15,739 nt of DNA from an uncultured Clostridia bacterium (GTDB lineage Bacteria > Bacillota > Clostridia > Oscillospirales > Ruminococcaceae). Positions 1-5,964 of this stretch are shown piece after piece (position 1 is the first letter of the stretch; each line of letters opens with the position of its first letter). The notes under the pieces are model-generated. The model was given only the letters and a program-made list of their open reading frames with translations. It ran no database searches and was not told the origin of the DNA. The position numbers and the translations under genes were made by a program. The stretch is taken from positions 1 through 15,739 of the forward strand of contig CANQOJ010000033.1 of assembly GCA_947625455.1 (NCBI GenBank), written 5' to 3'.

Positions 1-75
1 AGCCTAGCCGCAGCACCGCTTCCGCGTATCTGGGGCTTTCTATACAGTCTGAAATTTGGCTTTTTATACACGCTG
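1..75. repeat. Right part of interspersed repeat family 2, cut by the window edge
   Basis: This stretch aligns almost without gaps with 11239-11312; roughly three quarters of the bases match by eye. Shared blocks include CGCTTCC, GTATCTGGG, CTTTCT, ACAGTCT and TTTTATACA. The segment at 30-50 corresponds to the right terminal inverted repeat of the copy at 11160-11288. No reading frame is visible. The left part lies outside the window. Confidence 0.7.
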
Positions 76-103
76 AAACGCTCCCGTTAATTTGGGAGCG
101 TTT
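76..103. terminator. Hairpin terminator at the 3' end of coaX
   Basis: A perfect 10-bp stem, AAACGCTCCC (76-85) with GGGAGCGTTT (94-103), encloses an 8-nt loop. It starts 6 bp beyond the coaX stop codon. The clearer T run (TTTT at 101-104) is on the plus strand, so it may also stop a plus-strand transcript entering from the left; it is probably bidirectional. Confidence 0.75.
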
Positions 104-109
104 TATATG

Positions 110-883
110 TCACTTGTTCTTTTTATAAACGGCGAGAAGTCCTTTCATAATAAGGCTGTCGTCGAGTATGAAGTCATTCCTGCACAAAGGCTTTATCACG
201 CTTGAAAAACCGCCTGTCGCGATTACGGTGCATTTTTCGCCTATCTCCCGTTCAAAACTCTCAATCATTCCGTCAAGCATAAAAGCGTTTCCGTAAAGCA
301 ATCCCGAACGCATGCAATCTATGGTGTTCTTGCCGATAACGTGCGGGATAGGCTCGTTTGTAACGCTTATCAGCGGGAGAGTTGCCGTTTTGTCAGACAG
401 CGCTTCGGCTGAAATCTTTATGCCGGGGGCGATTATCCCGCCTATAAACGCGCCGTTTTTGTCAACAGCGAGTATCTTTGTTGCCGTGCCTAAGTCAATA
501 ACTATCGCGGGGAGGGGGTAGTTTTCCTTTGCCCCGACAGCCACCGCCGCCATATCCGCGCCGAGTGAAGCGGGTTCGTCAATTTTGATGTTCAATCCCG
601 TTTTAAGTCCCGGTCCGATTGTCAGTACTTTGCATTTGCATATTTTCTCAATGGCGGGCTTAATCTGAACGGTTACGGGCGGTACAACAGACGACAATAC
701 CGCGCCCGAAATGCCGTTTACGTCAACATTGTACAGCTTTAAAATATCCGCCAGCACAATCGCGTATTGATCTTCCATGCGCACACGGTCGGTCGATATA
801 CGCGACTGGAACATCAGCTCGTCGCTGTCGTCAAACGCGCCTATTACCGTGTTTGTATTTCCTGCATCTATTGTTATTATCAT
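110..883 (-). CDS. coaX: Type III pantothenate kinase (CoaX)
   Basis: Cytoplasmic enzyme that phosphorylates pantothenate, the first committed step of coenzyme A synthesis. At 257 residues it has the usual CoaX length. Family motifs are clear: the N-terminal phosphate-binding strand with DAGNTNT (residues 6-12), GPGLKTGL (90-97), GAD (108-110), DLGTAT (130-135), GGIIAPG (148-154), and IGKNT with SGLLYG further on. The three acidic positions expected in the active site appear to be D6, D110 and D130. Two positions look atypical from memory of the family: the usual D-R pair in the GxDR motif is D110-M111, and DLGTAT is followed by K where T is common. The start is supported by a purine-rich site (AGGGGTG) about 8 nt upstream. 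The gene is divergent from rpmH, and I could not identify a convincing promoter for it. Confidence 0.93.
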   Translation of the reverse strand: MIITIDAGNTNTVIGAFDDSDELMFQSRISTDRVRMEDQYAIVLADILKLYNVDVNGISGAVLSSVVPPVTVQIKPAIEKICKCKVLTIGPGLKTGLNIKIDEPASLGADMAAVAVGAKENYPLPAIVIDLGTATKILAVDKNGAFIGGIIAPGIKISAEALSDKTATLPLISVTNEPIPHVIGKNTIDCMRSGLLYGNAFMLDGMIESFEREIGEKCTVIATGGFSSVIKPLCRNDFILDDSLIMKGLLAVYKKNK

Positions 884-912
884 AAATCCACACCCCTGTT
901 GGCAGTTGACAG

Positions 913-950
913 TGTACGCATTATGCGCTTGCGCGCAAAACGCTATGTAC
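913..950. repeat. Shared hairpin module, copy in the coaX-rpmH gap
   Basis: The stretch TGTACGCATTAT (913-924), a short GC hairpin (TGCGC/GCGCA, 924-937) and a tail containing AACGCTATGTAC match the reverse complement of 11194-11230. There the flanks are nearly the same, but the apical stem is CCGCC/GGCGG. It abuts the left arm of the family-1 element. Confidence 0.6.
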
Positions 951-1118
951 AGTATACAGTTATGGAATCCGCTTCGCGGATAATATTAGATTGTTTTGAA
1001 TTTATAAGAGCGTAAGCAACCGGTTTCATACGTTGTCATAATCCAAAAACAATCTAATATCGTCCGCGTAAGCGGACACCGAAACTGTATACTGTCCATT
1101 GTCCACTGTATACTGTAC
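913..1118. repeat. Inverted pair of family-1 heptamer/hairpin repeats (MITE-like element)
   Basis: Two arms face each other, 947-997 and 1046-1118. Each arm, read inward, has tandem 7-bp units ending in ACAGT (two on the left at 947-960, five on the right at 1084-1118), a small hairpin (967-981 on the left, 1062-1077 on the right), and the block AGATTGTTTT (988-997; complement at 1046-1055). About 48 bp lie between the arms. Related single arms occur at 4643-4712 and 9144-9212. It fills most of the 884-1316 gap and contains no credible gene. The structure suggests a non-autonomous mobile or REP-like element; no transposase is in the window. Confidence 0.8.
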
Positions 1119-1200
1119 TATAAAACTACTTTTAGTATATCATTCTACGCTTGATATGTCAAGTGCTTTTGAATTTTTCATTTTATTTTGAAAAAACCCC

Positions 1201-1229
1201 TTGACAAAGAGGTTTATTTAGGGTATAAT
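1201..1229 (+). promoter_or_regulatory. Consensus sigma-A promoter of the rpmH operon
   Basis: A perfect TTGACA (1201-1206) and a perfect TATAAT (1224-1229) are separated by 17 bp. Transcription would start near 1236, giving a leader of about 80 nt before rpmH. The leader contains a 13-bp palindrome, CGTCAAATTGACG, at 1270-1282. Confidence 0.93.
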
Positions 1230-1316
1230 AATTAAATGCCGACAGCTTTTTAGCTTTACATGGTATTTACGTCAAATTGACGATTAGAAAAAGAATTATG
1301 CAAGGAGGAAATTGAA

Positions 1317-1451
1317 ATGAAAAGAACTTACCAGCCCAAGAAACTCCAGAGAAAGCACGAACACGGCTTTATGAAGAGAATGGCTACCAAAAACGGCAGA
1401 AAGGTACTTTCGCGCCGCCGCGCAAAGGGCAGAAAAAGACTTAGCCATTGA
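1317..1451 (+). CDS. rpmH: 50S ribosomal protein L34
   Basis: A 44-residue, very basic protein of the large ribosomal subunit. It is recognised along its whole length: MKRTYQPKKLQRK at the start, HGFMKRMAT in the middle, and NGRKVLSRRRAKGRKRLSH at the end, all characteristic of bacterial L34. A strong Shine-Dalgarno site, AAGGAGG at 1302-1308, lies 8 nt before the ATG. It is the first gene of the rpmH-rnpA-yidD-yidC-jag cluster and is driven by the consensus promoter at 1201-1229. Its stop codon shares one base with the rnpA start (TGATG), which suggests translational coupling. dnaA, often divergent from rpmH in Firmicutes, is not next to it here; coaX takes that place. Confidence 0.97.
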   Translation: MKRTYQPKKLQRKHEHGFMKRMATKNGRKVLSRRRAKGRKRLSH

Positions 1452-1810
1452 TGCGCGAATTTAAGAAAAGATACGTTGTCATCAAAAGCGCCCGCGATTT
1501 CAGCTTTTTGTTCAAAAAAGGCGAAAGCGTCGTGACATATGGGTTTGTCTGCTATATCCGTCCGAGAAGAGCGGGTAAAAACAGGCTTGGCATTGTCACA
1601 GGCAAAAAGGTCGGAAACGCGGTCAAACGAAATCGGGCAAGGCGGATAATCAGAGAAGCATTCCGCCTTATGGACCCGGTTATACGGGAAAGCACCCAAA
1701 GACGCTTTGACTTTGTGTTTGTGGCAAGGTCGAGAACTCCGTCGCTTAAGATGGGGCAGGTTTTGGGGCTTATGAAGAAGAATGTTCTACCGAAAACGCT
1801 GCAGTTGTAA
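1451..1810 (+). CDS. rnpA: Ribonuclease P protein component
   Basis: Protein subunit of RNase P, which removes the 5' leader of precursor tRNAs together with the RNA subunit. The 119-residue product has the normal family length and carries the RNR signature: KKVGNAVKRNRARRIIREAFR spans residues 52-72, with FDFVFVAR further on. The ATG at 1451 is preferred because it overlaps the rpmH stop by one base; an in-frame TTG one codon earlier (1448) is possible but would lie within rpmH. No strong ribosome site is visible, which fits coupling to rpmH. The stop codon overlaps the yidD start (TAATG), so three genes are tightly packed. Confidence 0.95.
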   Translation: MREFKKRYVVIKSARDFSFLFKKGESVVTYGFVCYIRPRRAGKNRLGIVTGKKVGNAVKRNRARRIIREAFRLMDPVIRESTQRRFDFVFVARSRTPSLKMGQVLGLMKKNVLPKTLQL

Positions 1811-2115
1811 TGAAGTATATTTTTTTGGGAATTATTAAGCTGTACAGGCTGACGCTTTCAAAAATCCTGCCGCCGTGCTGCCGCTTTTATCCGACCTGTT
1901 CCGAATACGGGCTTACTGCAATTCGGAGGTTCGGCGCGGTTAAGGGCGGTTATTTGACATTATGGAGAATTTTGAGGTGTAATCCGTTCGGAAAATGCGG
2001 TTATGATCCCGTGCCGAAGAAATTCATGCTGAGACCGGAGAAATACACGGTGGCGTCAAAGGACTGGAACGACTGGAATGAACTGTTTGCGGATATGAAT
2101 CCGAAGAACAGCTGA
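1810..2115 (+). CDS. yidD: Membrane protein insertion efficiency factor YidD
   Basis: Small membrane-associated protein of the YidD (DUF37/haemolytic domain) family, thought to assist YidC-dependent insertion of membrane proteins. The 101-residue product contains the family core CCRFYPTCSEYG (residues 23-34), then TAIRRFGAVKGG (36-47) and RCNPFGKCGYDPVP (56-69). Conserved cysteines are at 23, 24, 30, 57 and 63. The N-terminal helix (MKYIFLGIIKLYRLTL) is amphipathic, as usual. The C-terminal tail after residue 70 (FMLRPEKYTV and beyond) is poorly conserved. The start overlaps the rnpA stop by one base. The position between rnpA and yidC is the standard one in bacteria. Confidence 0.94.
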   Translation: MKYIFLGIIKLYRLTLSKILPPCCRFYPTCSEYGLTAIRRFGAVKGGYLTLWRILRCNPFGKCGYDPVPKKFMLRPEKYTVASKDWNDWNELFADMNPKNS

Positions 2116-2153
2116 AGAAAACAGAAAAATGATGTGGAACGCCTTGAAAGGAC

Positions 2154-3683
2154 GTGGACGATATTCAATTTTTATATAGCATAATAGGTACGCCGCTCGG
2201 CTATCTGCTTTATTTTATCTATAATTTCATCTGCAAAAACGTAGGTGTGTGCATAATCCTGTTCACATTTATCATAAAGGGTGCAATGATACCTCTTTAT
2301 ATAAAACAGCAGAAATCTACGGCTGTATCGGCTGCTTTCGCTCCCAAAATCAGGGAAATACAGACAAAGTACGCCAACAACCAGGAAAGACAACAGCAGG
2401 AACTTATGAAACTTCAGCAGCAGGGCTATAAACCCACAGCGGGCTGTCTGCCGATGCTGTTGTCGTTTCTGATACTTTTCGGAGTTATCGACGTTGTTTA
2501 CAAGCCGCTTACGCATATTGTCCATTCAACGGGCGAGGAAATCACGGCGTTTGTTGAAGAATCGTACAATGTTGAATTTTCGTCAATTTTCGTTGAGGAA
2601 TGTGCAAGGACAGAGGACGAAATCGCAAAACTTGACGATAACGGCAAGAAAAAGCACGAGCATATTGTAAACGACGCGAACAAACTGCTGGAATTTTATA
2701 ACAATAACTGTCTTAAAGACGGCGAAGAAGCCAAGACCTTTGAGGATTTGAAAACGCTTGATACCGATACGGTTTCAATGTTCAAAACTGCGGTAAAGGC
2801 TGTAATCTCCAAGGAATATGACGCTGATCCCAACAACAGCCAGCTTTCAAACGCTGATATTTACCGCATAACTGACGCTGAAAAAGAAGAGATGAACGCT
2901 CTTACAAACGAGGAAAAAGAAGCGTATAAACTTGAACATTCGTTCAGCGAGGAAACAGTAAACGCGCTGAATACTTTGCAGGTGCAGTACGGTTACTACA
3001 GAGCGGTAAGTTCCGACGCAATAACGTTTACGGCAACTTCATCACTTCAGAGAGAACTGTACGCGCTCGAATGTTTCGGTACAAATACCGAAAAGTTCTC
3101 TTACAGAAACGCTTACAGCGAAGCGGCGGTACGCCCCGAAGCAAGAGCAAACTACGAGGAACTCTACGAAAACTTAAACTTTATAGGAATACCTCTCGGA
3201 CAAGTTCCGAGCAGCAATTTCGGTTTCCCGATTATTCTTGTTCCTATCATTTCGTTTTTGCTCTCGCTTGCGCAGACGTTTATCTCGAACTACAACATGA
3301 AGAAAAACAATCCCGACGCGGCGAATATCGGCGGTCCTATGAAGATAATGATGTATACAATGCCGCTTATTTCGCTGTGGATTGCGTTTACGGTGCCTGC
3401 GGGCGCAGGTTTCTACTGGGCGATAAGCTATGCTTTCGGCATTTTGCAGACGCTTATTCTTGACAAGCTGTACAATCCGAAAAAGCTCAGAGAAATGGCG
3501 GCGGCGGAACTTGCGGCAAAAGATAAGGTCATAAAGATAAAGACTGAAAAGGAAAAAAATATCACCAAAGAAGAGGCTATGTCGCAAAAGGAGGCAAACC
3601 GCAGAAAACTTGCCGAGGCAAGAAAAGCGGACGCTCTGAAATATGGAGAGGAATATAAAGAGGACGATGATGACGACAACTAA
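2154..3683 (+). CDS. yidC: Membrane protein insertase YidC (Oxa1 family) with large extracytoplasmic insert
   Basis: Inserts and folds membrane proteins, with or without SecYEG. The Oxa1/YidC core is split. Residues 1-120 hold the first membrane segment (about 29-50, ending IIKGAMIPLY), the cytoplasmic hairpin (PKIREIQTKYANNQERQQQELMKL inside 64-87) and CLPMLL with the second segment (98-118). Residues 341-440 hold the remaining segments (NFGFPIILVPIISFLL; MYTMPLISLWIAF; GAGFYWAISYAFGILQ). Between them lies an acidic, hydrophilic insert of about 215 residues (125-340), unusual for Gram-positive YidC, which normally has a short loop. The groove Arg of SpoIIIJ-type proteins appears to be K42. 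The tail is Lys/Glu-rich and ends in DDDDDN. The only usable start is GTG at 2154; its best ribosome site (AAAGGA, 2147-2152) is only 1-2 nt away, so initiation may be weak or the start may differ slightly. Confidence 0.93.
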   Translation: MDDIQFLYSIIGTPLGYLLYFIYNFICKNVGVCIILFTFIIKGAMIPLYIKQQKSTAVSAAFAPKIREIQTKYANNQERQQQELMKLQQQGYKPTAGCLPMLLSFLILFGVIDVVYKPLTHIVHSTGEEITAFVEESYNVEFSSIFVEECARTEDEIAKLDDNGKKKHEHIVNDANKLLEFYNNNCLKDGEEAKTFEDLKTLDTDTVSMFKTAVKAVISKEYDADPNNSQLSNADIYRITDAEKEEMNALTNEEKEAYKLEHSFSEETVNALNTLQVQYGYYRAVSSDAITFTATSSLQRELYALECFGTNTEKFSYRNAYSEAAVRPEARANYEELYENLNFIGIPLGQVPSSNFGFPIILVPIISFLLSLAQTFISNYNMKKNNPDAANIGGPMKIMMYTMPLISLWIAFTVPAGAGFYWAISYAFGILQTLILDKLYNPKKLREMAAAELAAKDKVIKIKTEKEKNITKEEAMSQKEANRRKLAEARKADALKYGEEYKEDDDDDN

Positions 3684-3705
3684 CGTTGTCCGAAAGGGGT
3701 AGATT

Positions 3706-4641
3706 ATGGAAAAAGAATTTACGGCTAAAACAGTCGAGGACGCCAAAAAGCTCGCCGCAAAGGAGTTTGGCGTAAGCGTTGACGACATTGATTTCGATAT
3801 TCTCGAACAGCCTAAAAAGTCGCTTTTCGGGGGTTTTAAAGGCGAGGCGCGCGTAAATGCAATCTACGAGCCTGTTGAGGAAACGAAAGAGCGCATCTAC
3901 GAAGCTGACGAGGAAGACTTGGCTGAAGAAGCTAGGGTTGCGGAGGATAAAGATGACGAGCAGGACTATGAAGAACCTTTGCCCGACGATTTTGACGTTG
4001 ACAAAAGCGTAAAGGTGCAGACGGCTGTCAAGTACCTCACGGACGTTCTTACAGCGCTTGGCTTGAACGGTTTTTCTATCACTCCTTTGAAGCGCGGAGG
4101 AATGGTTGTGCTTGACATAAGCGGAGAGAAGCTTGGAATTGTCATAGGAAAGCGCGGAGAAACTCTCGACAGTCTTCAGTATCTGACAATTTTAGCCAGC
4201 AACCGCTCTGAAGAAAGTTTTTGCAGGATTTCTCTTGACTGCAACGGTTACCGCGAAAAGCGCCGTGAAGCGCTGATTGCGCTTGCAAAGAAAACCTCTG
4301 CAAAGGTTATAAAGCAGGGCAGGAAAATCGCGCTTGAGCCTATGAACCCATATGAGCGCAGGATAATTCACAGCTGTGTTGCGGAGATAGAGGGCGTTTC
4401 AAGCCGCTCTACGGGCAGTGAGCCATACAGAAAGGTGGTTATCTACGCCGACAGACCGAAGTTTGATAACCGCAGGCACGGCAAAAATGGCAGAAATTTC
4501 CGCCGTTCAAACAACTATGAACACAGCAATTACAAGCGTTCAGAAAATTCATCTGACGCAAACGAAAACTCCGCAGAGTTTTCAAAGGAAACAGTTGACG
4601 CGGAGAAGAATGCAACGCTGTACGGCAAGATAGAACTTTAA
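3706..4641 (+). CDS. jag: RNA-binding protein Jag/KhpB (Jag_N, KH, R3H domains)
   Basis: Cytoplasmic RNA-binding protein linked in Firmicutes to cell elongation and sporulation, and typically encoded after yidC. The three domains are visible: Jag_N (residues 1-52, with SLFGGFKGEARV at 39-50), an acidic linker (55-100), a KH domain (about 103-180, with the loop GKRG at 148-151) and an R3H domain (about 200-250) in which R218 and H222 form the R-x3-H signature inside MNPYERRIIHS. A basic, Asn/Arg/Ser-rich tail follows (251-311, e.g. RRHGKNGRNFRRSNN) and may add RNA contacts. The ribosome site AAAGGGG lies 6 nt before the ATG, and a small hairpin (3675-3690) separates it from yidC. mnmE, which often follows jag, is not here; a repeat begins two bases after the stop codon. 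Confidence 0.94.
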   Translation: MEKEFTAKTVEDAKKLAAKEFGVSVDDIDFDILEQPKKSLFGGFKGEARVNAIYEPVEETKERIYEADEEDLAEEARVAEDKDDEQDYEEPLPDDFDVDKSVKVQTAVKYLTDVLTALGLNGFSITPLKRGGMVVLDISGEKLGIVIGKRGETLDSLQYLTILASNRSEESFCRISLDCNGYREKRREALIALAKKTSAKVIKQGRKIALEPMNPYERRIIHSCVAEIEGVSSRSTGSEPYRKVVIYADRPKFDNRRHGKNGRNFRRSNNYEHSNYKRSENSSDANENSAEFSKETVDAEKNATLYGKIEL

Positions 4642-4642
4642 T

Positions 4643-4712
4643 GGCAGTATACAGTTTAAAATGGACAGTGTACAGTTATGGTGTTCGCTTCGCGGACGAT
4701 TTAGATTGTTTT
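4643..4712 (+). repeat. Family-1 heptamer/hairpin repeat after jag
   Basis: Begins two bases after the jag stop. Heptamers are ATACAGT (4649-4655), a degenerate TTAAAAT, GGACAGT (4663-4669) and GTACAGT (4670-4676). The hairpin GTTCGC/GCGGAC follows at 4683-4697 (one G-T pair), then AGATTGTTTT at 4703-4712. The next bases, GAA.TTAT.AGAGCGTAA, also match the copy at 998-1015, so the jag terminator seems to be built partly from repeat sequence. Confidence 0.8.
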
Positions 4713-4721
4713 GAAATTATC

Positions 4722-4755
4722 AGAGCGTAAACCATTTGAACGGTTTACGCTCTTT
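4722..4755 (+). terminator. Rho-independent terminator of the rpmH-jag operon
   Basis: A perfect 12-bp stem, AGAGCGTAAACC (4722-4733) with GGTTTACGCTCT (4742-4753), encloses an 8-nt loop. It is followed by a modest T-rich tract (TTTGCTTT). It lies 80 bp after jag, next to the family-1 repeat. Confidence 0.8.
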
Positions 4756-4768
4756 GCTTTATAAAGAA

Positions 4769-4797
4769 CTCCCCCGCTCTTTTCGGGAGCGGGGGAG
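4769..4797 (-). terminator. Terminator of the minus-strand comEA/LRR pair
   Basis: An 11-bp GC-rich stem, CTCCCCCGCTC (4769-4779) with GAGCGGGGGAG (4787-4797), has a 7-nt loop. Read on the minus strand it lies four bases after the LRR gene stop and is followed by a T-rich tract (GTTCTTTAT). Confidence 0.82.
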
Positions 4798-4801
4798 GAC
4801 T

Positions 4802-5365
4802 TTATCCGTTTATTGCGCTGTATATAGTATTGCAGTCGTATGTATTGCCTTTGTAGGTAATTTTAGCTTTGTCACAGCCTATGAAAGCATCACCCGCTAA
4901 ATATTGTATACTGTCGGGAATGGATATGTTTTTCAGGTCTGTACAATCGTAGAAAGCGCAGTCTCCGATTAAGGTCACACCTTTGCCGATTTTTACACTT
5001 GTAAGACTTGTACAGTTTTGGAAAGCAGAAACGCCGATTTTAGTCAAGCCTTTCGACAAGCTAACATATTCGATATCTTCATTTTCCCTTAAACTAATAT
5101 CTACAATCCTTTCTCCGCCTATAGTATCGGGGATAATTATATTCTTCTCTTTTCCCTTATATTTGGTTATAATATTTCCGCCTGCCGTCACATCAAACTT
5201 ATATTCAAAATCATCTTCGCTGTTTTCTTTGTCCTTATTTTTATCATTATTCTCCGAAACGATTTCATCATCGTCCGTGTCTTTTGTCGTTTCATCACTG
5301 CGCCCGCAAAGGCTTAACATTAAAGCCGCCGCAAGAGCTGACGCCATAAACTTCTTCATTTTCAT
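4802..5365 (-). CDS. Small BspA-type leucine-rich-repeat (LRR_5) exported protein
   Basis: A 187-residue exported protein with a signal peptide (MKMKKFMASALAAALMLSLC), a low-complexity acidic linker rich in D, E, N and K (residues 23-53), and two to three LRR_5 repeats (about 104-165). The repeat pattern is seen in LTKIGVSAFQNCTSL, VTLIGDCAFYDCTDL and IQYLAGDAFIGC. Such domains usually serve surface binding in gut Clostridia; no specific partner can be named. C20 sits where a lipoprotein cysteine would be, but the preceding L-S-L is a poor lipobox because position -1 is normally G, A or S. Lipid anchoring is therefore uncertain. A ribosome site (AAAGGA) precedes the ATG. The gene starts 27 bp after the ComEA-like gene on the same strand, so they are probably cotranscribed. 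Confidence 0.82.
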   Translation of the reverse strand: MKMKKFMASALAAALMLSLCGRSDETTKDTDDDEIVSENNDKNKDKENSEDDFEYKFDVTAGGNIITKYKGKEKNIIIPDTIGGERIVDISLRENEDIEYVSLSKGLTKIGVSAFQNCTSLTSVKIGKGVTLIGDCAFYDCTDLKNISIPDSIQYLAGDAFIGCDKAKITYKGNTYDCNTIYSAING

Positions 5366-5392
5366 TTGTCAAAATCCTTTCGATAGCTGCCA

Positions 5393-5746
5393 TCAGACAA
5401 CAATATATTCCCGTATCTTATTCAATGTGCTTTCTCCTATTCCGTTTACATTTAACAACTCGTCAACCTCGGTGAAACTGCCGTTTTCTTCGCGGTAGGA
5501 TATAATCTCTTGGGCTTTGGAGTCGCCTATGCCCTGAAGTCTGGTGAGTTCACGCAAAGTTGCGGTGTTTATATTTATCGGGAATGTCACAGCTTCGGGC
5601 GCGCCCTCAATATAACGCGGGCAGCTGCCGTCAGACAGCATGCCGTGAAGAGCTGCTTCACCGCTGACTGCACCGTAAATGCAAACTGCCATAATGACAA
5701 TCCATGCGATTATTTCTATTATCTTCATTATGTACCTTGCGACCAT
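5393..5746 (-). CDS. Short ComEA-like helix-hairpin-helix protein
   Basis: A 117-residue protein with one N-terminal membrane segment (about residues 7-27, IEIIAWIVIMAVCIYGAV), a short linker, and a C-terminal tandem helix-hairpin-helix domain (57-117). The domain begins ININTATLRELTRLQGIG; its two hairpin turns are GIG at 72-74 and 102-104. This matches the DNA-binding domain of the competence receptor ComEA, which captures double-stranded DNA outside the membrane, but the SLBB domain of full-length ComEA is absent. A role in DNA uptake is inferred from the family only; no other com genes are present. Two starts are possible: ATG at 5746 (AAGGA 9 nt upstream) and the internal ATG at 5728 (AAGG 6 nt upstream). 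A strong promoter lies directly upstream. Confidence 0.85.
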   Translation of the reverse strand: MVARYIMKIIEIIAWIVIMAVCIYGAVSGEAALHGMLSDGSCPRYIEGAPEAVTFPININTATLRELTRLQGIGDSKAQEIISYREENGSFTEVDELLNVNGIGESTLNKIREYIVV

Positions 5747-5780
5747 AATCCGACGTCCTTTAACAAAATTTTACAAAGAT

Positions 5781-5809
5781 ATTGTATCACAACTATATTT
5801 CATTGTCAA
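5781..5809 (-). promoter_or_regulatory. Sigma-A promoter of the comEA-like/LRR pair
   Basis: On the minus strand, TTGACA (5804-5809) and TACAAT (5781-5786) are separated by 17 bp. Transcription would start close to 5775, about 30 nt before the ATG at 5746. It is back to back with the der promoter. Confidence 0.88.
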
Positions 5810-5840
5810 GCCAAAATTATAAAATTAAGAGCGCAAAGCC

Positions 5841-5869
5841 TTGAAAAAATCTAACAGATATGTTATAAT
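5841..5869 (+). promoter_or_regulatory. Sigma-A promoter of der and downstream genes
   Basis: TTGAAA (5841-5846) and a perfect TATAAT (5864-5869) are separated by 17 bp. The expected start near 5876 gives a leader of about 90 nt that begins with a family-2 repeat fragment. Confidence 0.88.
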
Positions 5870-5881
5870 ATAATAGTATTG

Positions 5882-5897
5882 GACTGTCGATAAGCCC
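5882..5897. repeat. Fragment of a family-2 terminal repeat in the der leader
   Basis: GACTGTCGATAAGCCC is the same as the left end of the element at 11160-11180 except for a one-base gap. No second end is obvious nearby, so this is a remnant or a solo end. It lies in the transcribed leader of der. Confidence 0.5.
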
Positions 5898-5964
5898 TAA
5901 ACGGCTATTCAACGGTCTGGAACTTAACATTATATAAGGATATAAATAGCAAGGGGAAGATAAA

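Noticed and set aside
767..1015. Plus-strand frame of 82 codons reading out of coaX into the repeat
   Set aside because: It is antisense to coaX and ends in repeat DNA; no coding signal or ribosome site supports it.
913..1118. CRISPR-like array because of repeated short units
   Set aside because: The units are contiguous 7-bp tandem repeats without spacers, in an inverted pair, with no cas genes nearby.
1328..1699. Minus-strand frame of 123 codons opposite rpmH and rnpA
   Set aside because: Both plus-strand genes are certain, and the antisense product resembles no known protein.
3174..3788. Long minus-strand frame across the yidC-jag junction (204 codons)
   Set aside because: It lies entirely opposite well-supported genes, has unusual composition rich in R, F and L, and has no ribosome site or family motif.
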